Below are positions 12,772-23,720 of a DNA stretch of 64,000 nucleotides, one piece after another; positions within the stretch are counted from its first letter, which is position 1; each line of letters opens with the position of its first letter. Source of the DNA: Paguma larvata (lineage: Eukaryota; Chordata; Mammalia; Carnivora; Viverridae). The notes below the pieces were generated by a model. That model was not told where the DNA came from. It ran no database searches and saw only the letters and a program-made list of their open reading frames with translations. The position numbers and the translations under genes are program-made. Location: the NCBI GenBank assembly GCA_030068075.1, contig CM057823.1, positions 19,006,485 through 19,070,484 of the forward strand, read 5' to 3'.

Positions 12772-13087
12772 CATTTGACCCATGAACAATGCATGGGTTG
12801 AGGCACCAGCCCCCTGCACAGTCGAAAATCTGGCCATGACTCTTGATTCCCCCCCAACACTTAACGACTAATAGCCTACTGTTGCCTGGAAGCCTTCCTG
12901 ATAAGTCAATTAACATGTGTATCATATGTCCTATGATTTATATACTAGATTCTTACAGTAAAAGAAGCCAGAGAAAATAAAATGTTAATAAAATCATAGG
13001 GAAGAGAAAATGCATTTACAGAACTGTACTGTATTTATTGAAAAGAATCCACGTGTAAACAGATCCACGCAGTTCAAGGGTCAACTG
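12772..13087 (-). mobile_element. MER2-like DNA transposon (Tigger/mariner group)
   Basis: The ends are inverted: left 'cattTGACCCatgaacaa', right 'ttcaagggtcaactg'. A TA dinucleotide flanks both ends (12770-12771 and 13088-13089), as expected for TcMar transposition. Internal phrases such as 'ctaatagcctactgttgcc' and 'actgtactgtatttattgaa' match the non-coding MER2 consensus I know, in reverse. It is a non-autonomous element with no transposase ORF. Confidence 0.88.
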
Positions 13088-13089
13088 TA

Positions 13090-15129
13090 ATGATAAATCA
13101 TTACTGTCTGCATAACTGGCTCTGATACATGAAGTAAGTGGTAGTATCCAAGTGGATTCTGATGACCTATTTCTACATTATATCACGATTGTTAGCAAAA
13201 ATGGTATCTAATTCATTATTTCTTTTCAGAAAGCTTGACTTAATTAGGTGCATCAGTAAATGTGCTATTAATGACATTTTTTAAATTCCACACAATACTG
13301 TCTCCCTTTCAAAAGTCATATGCTACTCCCTTCCCAAAATGGTTATGCCAGCCTCTGCAGAATATACCAGGTATAATCAGTATTCAGTATGTATTTGAGA
13401 GATAAGAGAGAAAACACATTATTTCTACATTTTAGCTGTTTGTGTACTGATTTGAAACACTATTATTATTATTATTATTACTTAACAGTATATTTGCAAT
13501 AATTATTTCATGACTACACTAAGAACTGCACAACTGAAAAATGAATCCTTCATTTCCCGTGATCACCTATTTAGCGTTTTATGTTTTCTCTAAATGCAAT
13601 AAACTACACAACACTGCGATAATTAAACATAATGCCCTTCCTTATATTCCCGCCACTTCTCCAAGTCATCTCTGCTCAAGCCATTGTCTAATTAAGAAGA
13701 CGTGAAAAAAACGGGCATTTTGGCAAACTGCTTTCTCACACTCAATGACATTGTTTCCCTTTAAAAAGCAAACTAAAGAAAATTCCTTTCAGGATTCCTA
13801 GCATCTCTACACTAGTAGCAGGACCCGCTCAGAGATGTGTTACAACATCAAATTCAACCGCATTAATATTAGAGTAAGGCTCACTTTTAAAACACCACTG
13901 AACATTAGAATATAATTTAATGGCTGAGTGGCTAGAAGAATTTAATCTCCTTCCTTCAACACGGCACAATAATTGTTGCTACTCTCAGCGTAAAGGTCTA
14001 GTACCGATGGTGGGAAAATCTAGCCTGAGGAGTATAACAGGTGTCATCAAGTCTGGAAGGAAGCATGTGACTTGAATGTACATGAAATGTACAGGAAGCC
14101 ACCATTTTCCTTCCCAGAGATGTCTTGTCTTAACAATGCTGTCTTTCTTTTCCCCCAAAGGAAAGATCAACAAAAGTCCAAAGAGAGGTCTTTATTAAAC
14201 ATTCACACCAACCCCATTACCATAAACACACAGCTAGACATACACACTTTTTACACCCATACACAAATTGAATCAAAAGGGAATAGACAAGAGAGGTTGA
14301 AACTGTAATTTGGACATTGAATGCGATGTTTGGCTCAATCCAGACAATACTAAAACTGATTTGGTTCCTCGCAGAATGATTTGAAGAAATTTCTCCATGA
14401 TATAATTGATCTCCAAAGAATAGGAATAATGAGAAAGGGGCAATGAATATAACGTGCTGGGTAGTGTTAGGGTGTTATTGATTGCAGCATCCATTAAAAC
14501 ATACAGAACCTTTTATGAGTACCCATGAGGATAACTTCTCTATGATTTCAGCACCAGAACTAGTTCTTATTTTTATCTTACAGACACAATCGTGTCTTTC
14601 GACCACTTACATTTCTGTTTGTTCTCGCAACCGGAAGGCCCAGGCTAACGTTTTGATCTCCTTTTACAAACGAAAGTGACTCTTACTCTTCTGTCCCCTC
14701 ATCTTCATTTGGGTTCACATTATCACCTTCTTACTTCTTCTCTCCTCCCTCATGTACATTTGAAAGTGAACTCAAGTTTTCTCTTCTAAAATAAAATTTA
14801 TGGAATAAAGCACAATATATTTATATAGGGAGTCTTGTCATTTTTCAAGGGAACCACTATAACCCTTTAAAAGAGAAGTTTTTCCTTAGCCCTCCTCTCA
14901 GTGGAATGTCTTGTGGTTTTATATGCAAAATTCATTAAACGATACAAAGGAAAGTATCTACCAAGACAATTTTGTAGACGGTGGTGAGCTAGTTCCATAT
15001 AACAAGTTCTTGTCTCAATCTTTGATGAGCCGTTGAATGCATCCATGCCTTTAGGACACTACGTTTGCTTGAATTTCCTTCTGCCATACTAATTATGCAT
15101 GTCTCGTCCCATCTTGTTCCTGAACCCAT
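13090..15129. other. Unassigned unique DNA, SINE-free
   Basis: About 2 kb without a CAN-SINE. It contains an ATT microsatellite at 13461-13481. Several short ORFs (for example 14072-14308 plus) lack gene-like features. Confidence 0.45.
13461..13481. repeat. ATT microsatellite
   Basis: (TAT)7 perfect trinucleotide tract. Confidence 0.9.
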
Positions 15130-16562
15130 AATTTTGGAGTGCTCAGCCTATGGTCTCTTTTTTTCTCTATCTATGCTCACTTCCTTAGACTCCCATCCAG
15201 TCTTATGGCTCTAACTACCATGGTTACATTGCAAGTCCCAAATTTGTCTTTCTAGCCTAGACCTAGTGTTCCAAATTCAAGACTGATATATTCAACTGGC
15301 TGCTCAAAGTCTCCACTTGGATATGTGATAGGGACTGCAAGCACAGTATTTCTAAAAACAAACTCCTGATCTTCCTCCTTCAACAAGCCTCACCTGTAGC
15401 CTGACCTATCTCAGTCGTTGGCAACTCGATCCTTCCAGTTGCTCAAGTCAAAGCTCTGAAATTATCTTTGATTGCTCTCTTTCTCTCTCACTTTGTATCA
15501 AATCCATCCACATATTCTATTGATTCTACCTTTAAAATTGTTCCAAGATCCAATCAAGTCTTATCACTTCTCACAAGTGCTACATAATCCACCAACACCA
15601 ACCTCTCTCACTGAAGGTTTACTGCATCGGCCTCCCTACAGTCTGTTCTTCACATGGAAGCCAGAAGTAGCCTTTTAAAACAGAAGTTAAATCATGTCGC
15701 TTCTCAACTTCAAACCAAACAGTGATTCTCTGCTTCATTTATAATAAATCCAAAGTTCTTTCAATGCCCCACAAGACTCCACAAGTCCCAGCTCCTCCAT
15801 TACTTCTCTGACTTCATCTCTATATCCCCCTCTCAGCTTGGCTCTACCAGACTGGCTCCTTTCCGCAGAAACACACCTGTCACTCTCGTTGCCCTAGGGC
15901 CTGTGTTCCAAGCTCTTCTTTCTGCCTGGAAACCTCTTTCTCCAAATATTCCTTGGCAACCTCCTCACCCTCTTCAAGTCTTGTCACCAATTCTGCTGGC
16001 TTAATGAGAACCAATTTCATACTTCCATTGGATTTTAATACCAATTTAATACTTTAATAAACTTGCTCCCCCAACAAATTCCGTCTCTCCTAATCTCTGT
16101 TGTTTCGCTCTTGTTTTTTTTTTTTATAGCACTTATCACTTTCTAGCATACAATATTATCCATGCAATTATCTTTTTAAATTTTTTGATGTTTATTATTT
16201 ATTTTTGAGAGAGAGAGAGACAGAGTGCAAGTGGGGGAGGGGCAGAGAGAGAGACACACACAGATTCCGAAGCATTCTTGAGGGTTTGGGCTGTCGGCAC
16301 AGAATCTGATGAAGGGCTTGAACTTGCAGACTGTGAAGTCATGACCTGAGCCGAAGCCAAACTCTAAACCAACTGAGCCACCTAGGCGACCCCTATCCAC
16401 TCAATTATTATCTTTATTATTTTTCCCTCTCTTCCCACACTAGAATTGAATATTTAGAAGGAAGACAATCTGCTTGGGGCCTAATGTGTCCCAGGCATCT
16501 ACGACAGACCTAGGAACATAGTAGGTGCTCATTAAATATTTCTTGAATGAATGAATGATGAC
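15130..16562 (+). repeat. Long copy of an ancient interspersed repeat (LINE-like 3' end)
   Basis: About 1.2 kb of repeat plus one SINE. Ordered phrases include 'ccttccagttgctcaagtca', 'cttctctgacttcatctcta', 'tttctgcctggaaacctctt', 'tatagcacttatcactttct', and the tail 'catagtaggtgctcattaaa' with GAATGAATGAATG. These are hallmarks of an old repeat found across mammals, with an L2-like tail. The same family appears at 41.5 kb and at 46.7-50.8 kb. No ORF is retained. Exact family not resolved. Confidence 0.6.
16173..16393 (-). mobile_element. CAN-SINE inside the ancient repeat
   Basis: Target duplication 'tatccatgcaattatc' (16157-16172) recurs as 'tatccactcaattatt' from 16394. It interrupts the host repeat just after 'agcacttatcactttc'. 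The head end is diverged ('ccacctaggcgacccc'). Confidence 0.93.
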
Positions 16563-17086
16563 AGACTCATTCTGTGATTAAGAGAATATATTCCTGTGGG
16601 AATTTAACAAAACATACTTCCGTGTGACCCTGAAAAATTCTGCTTCTTGTTGCTTATCGTGTCCGTTACCTATATATCACTAACAAAAATAGGAAACCTT
16701 AGTTCTACAGAATTTGTTTAATGAAAATTCATTAAGCAAAAGTTTTCTGAGTTTACTTCTAAATCTCTGAGGCCACACAATTTAAAATAGAAACACTGGC
16801 TGTTTTTCAATGATCTACCTGACATTTAAGTATAATTCCCAATTTATTCTATTATCTTCTAATGTTCTGATATATACCTCCCTTGTTAGGGTGATTAATA
16901 GTGCAGTTCTGACCAGAATAACCTAATTGTTGTTGATGACTGCCTTTTAAAACTGGCAAAAACTGTGGGATAAATTCAATATCTCAATATTGTCTCTTTA
17001 CTTGTCAACATAAATCTATAGTTTGGTATTAAAAATGTCTTGCTTCCTATTATAGTCTCTCAAAGTTAGTTCTGAGTCTTTACATC
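16563..17086. other. Unassigned DNA
   Basis: No feature recognised. Confidence 0.4.
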
Positions 17087-17100
17087 TGAATATGGGTACG

Positions 17101-17252
17101 GGCAGTGGTGCCTGGGTGGCTCAGCGGGTTAAGTGTCCAACTTCAGCTCAGATCATGATCTCATGGTTCGTGGGTTCAAGCCCCATGTCAGACTCTGTAC
17201 TGACAGTTCAGAGCCTGGAGCCTGCTTTAGATTCTGTCTCCATCTCTTTCTA

Positions 17253-17298
<46 letters not shown>

Positions 17299-17313
17299 CC
17301 TTTCTCTGAAATA
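17101..17313 (+). mobile_element. CAN-SINE, first of tandem pair
   Basis: Preceded by 'tgaatatgggtacg' (17087-17100) and followed by 'tgaatatggggg' (17314-17325). It has an expanded (CT)n tract at 17254-17292 and an almost absent A-tail ('ctctgaaata'). Confidence 0.93.
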
Positions 17314-17325
17314 TGAATATGGGGG

Positions 17326-17544
17326 TGTTGGGGGCACCTGGCTGGCTCAGTCAGTTAAGAGTCCGACTTTTGCTCAGGTCATGATCTCACAGTCTGTGAG
17401 TTCAAGTCCCGCATCAGGCTCTGTACCTACAGCCCAGAGCCTGGAGCCTGTTTCAGATTCTGTGTCTCCCTCTCTCTCTGCTCTTCTCCTGTTCAAGCTG
17501 TCTGTCTCTCAAAAATAAATAAAATGTTAAAAAAAATTTTAATG
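17326..17544 (+). mobile_element. CAN-SINE, second of tandem pair
   Basis: Same orientation as the preceding copy. A third copy of the flank, 'tgaatatgggtatg', follows at 17545-17558. The tail is fuller than in the first copy (AAATAAATAAA then A8). Confidence 0.93.
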
Positions 17545-17559
17545 TGAATATGGGTATGT

Positions 17560-18640
17560 GCACTATACAAAATAACAACTGTGATGTTGAAATTTCCATT
17601 ATTGATGGCTAAAAATTGATACGAAAATTACAACCCATAAATTAAGCAAAGCAACTTCAATTGCCAGAAATGTTCTGGAGAAGTACATATTGAACCAGAT
17701 TTTACCTAAATTGGATCCACTATTGAATTCCAAGATAATCAAAAGAGAACATCGAGCAATTTAAACAGAATCATTTTTATTTCAATTGTTTAAAGCTGGA
17801 TTATTTTCTATTCAAGGACTAATAAAAGGAATCCATTTTTTGCTCCATGAATGCCAAGTAAATGTTACACACGAGGGTAGTAAATATCAAAAGTGAGAGT
17901 TTTTCCTATTACATGAGGGCAGTAAGATGTATTTTAACTAGGAGCAAAGCTGGGGAAAACACGAGCTAGCAATGCTAAAATAGATATTAGAAATTTTCAA
18001 AACTATGAATAAATCAGAAGCGTAATGCTAAAATAATTGTGAAGAAACCTGTTAACTTAGTAATAAACACAGTTGATTCTAAAAAAGTGAGTATGAACCC
18101 TGAAATGTCTGACTAGCAATGTCCTTTGCCTCTTTCAGTTTGAAGTGATTGGAATCTCTAACGCAAACCAACATTGCAGTCGGCTCTCGTGCGTCATGAG
18201 ATGGGGAACAGGCAGATAAGAGTCTCGCTACACGGGAATATTCTGCCGAGAGCCCTGAGCGAGGTTGCAAGGGAGGAAAACAGCCTCAGCAAGAGAAAAA
18301 CGGAGAAGGTGCGTCTTGTCCCAAGACTCTTGGCTTCAGAAAAATGGATGCTTCCGAGTAGTATTTTTTAAATACTAAAATTTGAAGGAAATTGAAAAAG
18401 GAAAGGGGGAACCTGGTTATTGAAGAAATATTAACACAAAGGTTTACATAAAAAATAAACATATATAAACCATCTATGAATAGGCCAAAATCATTGCAAA
18501 GCAAATTTAAAACCAAAGCATGCTTTCTGCACCGAAGCATTGCTTGTTGGTGTATTTCGTCTACTTCTGTATATTTGGCAGAGAGAAGGGAAGCCAGGAA
18601 TGGGGCAGGGAGAGAGTTCTGGAAAGCATACTCTTCAGTT
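17560..18640. other. Unassigned unique DNA
   Basis: No repeat recognised. Short overlapping ORFs on both strands around 18079-18540 have no motif or splice support. Confidence 0.4.
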
Positions 18641-19190
18641 CACACAAAATACTGCCGTCTTTGCTCTCATGTCTTGATTTACATTTTCCTCATTCTCCAT
18701 TCCTACTTTTACCCCACCCCCCCAGACAACCATTTACAAATATTTCAATTTTTGGTTGTGCTCTTGTAAAATGTATATTGTTTGTTGGCTTACACATTTA
18801 TCATCAACACAGTTATGTTATATACTTCAACCAGATTCCTTTTTCACCTAGCATTTTATCTTCAAATATTCACCCATGTTTCATATTTTCCACATGTCGC
18901 TAGTCCACACCTGCTTGCTAACTGCTGTGTGATATTACAAGCTGGACACACACTGTCTGGTCCATTCCTCCTGCAAGGGACACTGAGCACACCTCTGACA
19001 CTCTGTAGCCAAACAAGGCCATGAACATTCTAATTGTCCCCTTATGAAGCTATATGAGCACTTCTAGGGCATACATACCCGGTTTAAAATTGTTTGTTTT
19101 TCATTTATGAGTTGGATTGATCTGCTTCAACTTATAATTATTTCCGTTTCTTTGATGGGAATAAAAATGTTAAAGTATTTCCCTAAGAAT
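18641..19190 (+). repeat. Probable old L1-type (L1M) fragment
   Basis: 'cacctagcattttatcttca', 'cacccatgtttcatattttc' and 'tgatgggaataaaaatgtta' follow the order of the same old L1-related sequence as 996-1290. Diverged, so only tentative. Confidence 0.35.
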
Positions 19191-19985
19191 TCTTACTATA
19201 TATCTTTAATACTTAAGCTTTTAACATTATAACTTATCACAGCATACTAGCTTAGCGGCCAACAACATCTTATGGTGAATGGCAGCAAAGACAGATGCTT
19301 TCGGCCAAACTGCAATCCACAACTTGGAGGAGACCTTCGCGGCCACTCACACCCAAATAAATTTTTTTCTACTTTTTTTTTTTTTCAATTTACTCCTCTA
19401 AGGAACACAAAGCCGTAAAGGTCAGGGTTTTATGGGACTTTCTGAATACTCTTCTTGTATTAGAGCATGATTATATGTGACGACAGAAAAAAAAAAAAAA
19501 ACCGTGAAGTATATGCTCAGTCTCTAAAATCAACAGGGGGGAAATGTCATGTTCTCACTTGAATCCACAGGTAGTTCACGTTCTGCATGAAATAAAAGCC
19601 CTAAGTTTCTCTTTGAGTTTCTACCTGTTTTAAAGCCATGAATAAACCCGATTAAAAGAGTCAGACATCCTCAGATTGAAATATGAATCGTGGCCGCAAA
19701 TGAAGAGCTTTTCATTTTCTGTGTTAATCAAGGGGAACAGTAGCATGTGAAACAGTGAATAATACATGCACATAGATCCATTCAGATGCATACAGATCAG
19801 TATTAACACATTCTCTTCAGTATCTTTCATGTCTATTCCTTCCATTCTATTTCATTGCTACTGCTCCCTGATGTCCAGGTACCCATCACTCTACCCTCAT
19901 TTTGCTACAAAGCCTTTTTTCTCTCCTCGCAGACTTCAGGATTTCCTCCCCTTTCATTCACTTTTCAGACCATCTTCTTGAGCAG
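19191..19985. other. Unassigned DNA
   Basis: It includes a T-run at about 19372-19385 and an A14 run near 19488. No gene recognised. Confidence 0.4.
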
Positions 19986-19989
19986 CATT

Positions 19990-20206
19990 TTTTTAATTTT
20001 TTTTTAAGTTTACTTATTTTGAGAGAGATACGGACAGCGCAAGCTGGGGAGGGGCAGAGAGAGAGGGAGACAGAGAATCCCAAGCAGACTTGGCACTGTC
20101 AGCATGGAGCCGGATGTGGGGCTTTAACGCACGGAAACTGTGAGATCATGACCTGAGCGGAAACCAAGAGTCAGACTCTTAAGCGACCGAGCCACCCATG
20201 TGCCCC
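19990..20206 (-). mobile_element. CAN-SINE, minus
   Basis: T-rich tail, GA-rich tract, and head end 'gagccacccatgtgcccc' at 20206. The body contains 'ctgtgagatcatgacctgag'. Target duplication is short and T-rich. Confidence 0.93.
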
Positions 20207-20485
20207 ATTTTAACCCGTGGACACCTGTGATTAACAACGTTTCTCCTGCCTTTCTGAGCCCTCTAGGATCTGGTCCCAGCACAAGTATTCAAATCTCACT
20301 TCCCATTAGCCCACCAGCATCTACGTGAAAATTCAACTTCAACAATGAGAGATCCTTTAATAACAAAGTGTAAGTCAACAACCACAAGAAGGGTGACAAG
20401 ACCCGCGTGGTGCCTTGACTAGAGTCCCCTGCCTCCAATGCAATGTCCTCCTTACCCTACCTTTCTCACTGCATTTCTCTCATTG
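20207..20485. repeat. Possible old L2-like fragment
   Basis: 'ctgcctccaatgcaatgtcc', continuing after the SINE with 'gatcagctcatctccatgga', hints at an L2-type 3' region. The match is weak. Confidence 0.25.
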
Positions 20486-20500
20486 AAATCTGACCCCTGG

Positions 20501-20715
20501 GGATGTTTGGGTGGCTCAGTCCATTGGGTATCCAACTTCGGCTCAGGTCATGATATCACGGTTTGTGAGTTTGAGCCCCACTTCGGGCTCTGTGCTGACA
20601 GCTCAGAGCCTGGACCCTGCTTTAGATTCTGTGTCTCCCTCCTTCACTGATCCTCCCCACTCTCACTCTCTGTCTCTCTCTCTCTCTCAAAAACAAATAA
20701 ACATTAAAAAAATTT
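20501..20715 (+). mobile_element. CAN-SINE, plus
   Basis: Target duplication 'aaatctgacccctgg' (20486-20500) recurs as 'aaatctgacccttgg' (20716-20730), one mismatch. Body and tail are complete. Confidence 0.97.
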
Positions 20716-20730
20716 AAATCTGACCCTTGG

Positions 20731-21358
20731 GATCAGCTCATCTCCATGGAAAGTTTTCACCTTCCAAAATGCAATTCTTCACCCATTCACATTGGCCTAC
20801 TAGTTGTATTCAGTCTTATTTCCTTTAGTTTCATTTAGTTTATGATCATTTTCATTGCTTGCTTTTGCTACAAGACACATGGCGCTGAAATACAAAGCTT
20901 ACCATCTTTGACCCTTAAAGTTTGTCCATTACAGTGAAGTATTAACGGACAGTTAGTGAAACTCTTAGGGTATATATTGTAAACTTTTAAAACTTCCTAA
21001 TTTCCTGGTGCCCAGCGTCCCCACAAACAAGCTATGAACACCCCCCCACTCAGTCACAAGGTGCCCCGGAGTGACAAGATTGGCCATACCACTAGTTTCC
21101 CTTCTTTCCTTCCCCTGACTGTAACCTAGGGACATTCATCTGCTCCAATAATATTCCACCCAGTAAAGCCATCTTCTCTAAGGTCCTCCCTGTCCCTCAG
21201 CCTCCCACCTGCTCGGGGGAACCCATACCCGTAGAGCTCCTCCCATATGGCCCTTTGTGTTGTGTGCATGCCTCCCTCTTCCAGGACCTGTGCATATAAC
21301 AAATCTTTCACTTTCCTACACTTGGCTAGTAGTGCATGTCCACATCTAACTGAACATT
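20731..21358. other. Unassigned DNA
   Basis: No confident feature. The minus ORF at 21126-21311 is Gly/Arg/Asp-rich but without a recognised family. Confidence 0.4.
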
Positions 21359-21374
21359 AAAACACTTCATTTTT

Positions 21375-21566
21375 TTAAGTTTACTTATTTATTTTGAGAG
21401 AGTGTGTGTGAGCGAGTGGGGGAGGGGCAGAGAGAGAGAGAATCCCAAGCAGGCTCCACAGTGTCAGCATAGAGGCTGAGTGGGGGCTCAAATTCATGAA
21501 CTGAGATCATGACCTGAGCTGAAATCAAGACTCCAACCCTTAACCAACTGAGCACCCAGGTGCCCC
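21375..21566 (-). mobile_element. CAN-SINE, first of tandem pair, minus
   Basis: Flanked by 'aaaacacttcattttttt' at 21359 and by the same word at 21567. The GA tract contains a GTGTGTGT patch. The head end is 'gagcacccaggtgcccc', with one base lost. Confidence 0.95.
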
Positions 21567-21584
21567 AAAACACTTCATTTTTTT

Positions 21585-21772
21585 AAGTTTATTTATTTTG
21601 AGAGCAAGAGGGAGGGAGACAGAGAGAGAGAGAGAGAGAGAGAATCTTAAGCAAGCTCCACACTTTTAGTGCAGAGCCTGATGCCAGGCTTGAACTCATG
21701 AACCATGAGATTATGACCTGGGCTGAAACCAAGAGGTGGATGTTTAACCAACTGAGCCACCCAGGTGCCCCC
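21585..21772 (-). mobile_element. CAN-SINE, second of tandem pair, minus
   Basis: Same orientation as the adjacent copy. A third copy of the flank, 'aaaacatttcatttttaag', follows at 21773-21791. (GA)n is 21627-21642. Shorter body than its neighbour. Confidence 0.95.
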
Positions 21773-21791
21773 AAAACATTTCATTTTTAAG

Positions 21792-22264
21792 TAATATAAT
21801 TATTCGATTATACCTTACAACACAGGGCTGTATATGTTGTATATGTATAGATTGTATATGTTGTATAACATATACATCTATATATGTTATGCGCTTCATT
21901 TGTCTACACATGATGTCGATAATGGATTCACCAGTTTGGACTTCTACATGCACATTACGAGATATATCCTCCTACCATCAGCATTATAGAGTGGTACGTA
22001 TACAATGTGTTATCTGCCTGGTTGTTAAGAAGTTATCGTGACCTACAATAGACTTACATGGAGAAAAAAATAATATAGAGACTCACTGAAATTTTATTGA
22101 ATAATCGCTGGCATATATGCATGCAGGAGTGAAAAAATGGTACACGCCACAGGAATGCTATATTTAGAGAATGACATTTTCCTAATTTTTAAAATTCTTC
22201 TAATGTATTTATTACAGAAAGCTTACACCTATAATGCAAGGCATATCTGTACTTTTTGACACTT
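21792..22264. other. Unassigned DNA with AT/GT-rich patch
   Basis: An imperfect 'tatatgttgtatatg' repeat occupies 21828-21895. Nothing else recognised. Confidence 0.4.
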
Positions 22265-22468
22265 AAATGTTATGCACTGTGTCCTAGATGCTATTAGAAG
22301 AACACCAAAATAATAATTTAACCCTCATAATAACCCTGAGGTAGGTAATGTCCCCGTTTTACGGATACGCAAGCTGAGCCACAACCTCCTCAAAAATCTC
22401 GTAACTGAGTTAGAATTCACAGCCAAACAGTCTGGCTTCAAAGTCTGTGCTCTTGGTGACTATATTTT
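22265..22468 (+). repeat. MIR element
   Basis: The core order is recognisable: 'ccctcataataaccctgagg', 'aggtaggtaatgtccccgtt', 'ttacggatacgcaagctgag', 'gaattcacagccaaacagtc', and 'ctggcttcaaagtctgtgct'. This is an ancient tRNA-derived SINE shared by all mammals. It is nearly full length. Confidence 0.8.
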
Positions 22469-23038
22469 GTTTTTAAAATAAAATATGCCACATCACCTAA
22501 TTCTTAATACAGTTTTTTTCAAAAAAAGTATGAAATACATGTTTATGACTACCCATGCCAAGGGTGTTGAAAGTTTTATGACTCGAATAGAAAATGTTAC
22601 CAGGTTTTCTACAAATGCAAAGTGTTGTGAGGGCAGCATGGCCCCTCTTAAAGAGTTGAAGAATTCTCTTCATTTCCCTCCATATGAGACAATTAATGCA
22701 ATGAAGATGAACCAGTTTCAATCTGCATAATTAAGCAAATGCTACCAAAAATTCCTGAGCCCTGTTTGTATCTATACCATACCATTGGTATATACTGAGT
22801 GTCTGCAACACAATTTTACCCAAGAAGACAGAGTTCACCTGATGGTACAAAGTACAGATGTCCAAAGAGAACCTTAGGGGAACCAGGGGAAGCTCAACAC
22901 TTTTTATCACAAATATAGCAGAAAATAATTATTTAAAGCCACTTTCATCCAACTGACAAACTTGTTTGTAAACTAAACATATCTTTGGATATGAACAGAA
23001 TATGTAAAAGAGTCAGAGGTGGCCACTTACTGTTTCTT
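22469..23038. other. Unassigned DNA
   Basis: Plus ORF 22485-22730 and its minus mirror have no recognisable family. No repeat seen. Confidence 0.4.
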
Positions 23039-23039
23039 T

Positions 23040-23075
23040 TTGTTTTTAATTCTTTAAAATGATTTATTTATTTTT

Positions 23076-23128
<53 letters not shown>

Positions 23129-23291
23129 AACGGGGGAGGGGCAGAGAAAGAGGGAGACACAGATTCCAAAGCAAGCTCCAGGCTCTGAGCTGTCAGCACA
23201 GAGCCTGACACAGGGCTCAAACCCACAAACCATGAGATTGTGACTTGAGCTGAAGTTGGAAGCTTAACCAATTGAGCAATCCAGGCCCCCC
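23040..23291 (-). mobile_element. CAN-SINE, minus, with long GA tract
   Basis: (GA)n runs from about 23081 to 23125, longer than in any other copy here. The head ends 'gagcaatccaggccccc'. The flanks share 'ttactgttyct' (23028 and 23297), consistent with a target duplication. Confidence 0.93.
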
Positions 23292-23299
23292 TGCAATTT

Positions 23300-23720
23300 A
23301 CTGTTCCTACCCATGCTCTTGATTGGGCTGTGTAGCGAAAACTATTTGTTGTCCCCAGCAGCCGGGTCTGCCCCATCCTGATCTTCCTTGATAAAGGAAC
23401 TCTAGTTTTGTGGAGGTGGCAACATGCTCAGGGAATGGGGACAGCTCCAGGGACCTAGTCGTGATTGGTCCCAGCTTATCGCACAGTTCTCCCTGCCCCT
23501 CCCAGATCCCTGTCAGAGAATGGCTTGGCTATAGTCACCTTATCATGCTTTCAGCAGTGAGGCATAAAGGAAAGTCTGCCAGCCCCATCTGGGACAGAAT
23601 TTTTTCCCTGGAAAAAAGGAATATGCAGGGCCCTAATACCTCTGAGCATTAAATCAACGCTGGAACTGTTTGTCTCTGAACTTCTATTCATGTGAACTTA
23701 TAAGTCTCTGTTACTCAAAC
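23300..23720 (+). repeat. Possible old LTR-type remnant
   Basis: 'ggaggtggcaacatgctcag' and, near the right end, 'ttataagtctctgttactca' resemble parts of old LTR-like repeats ending in a 'ctgttac' motif. Weak and unassigned. Confidence 0.25.
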
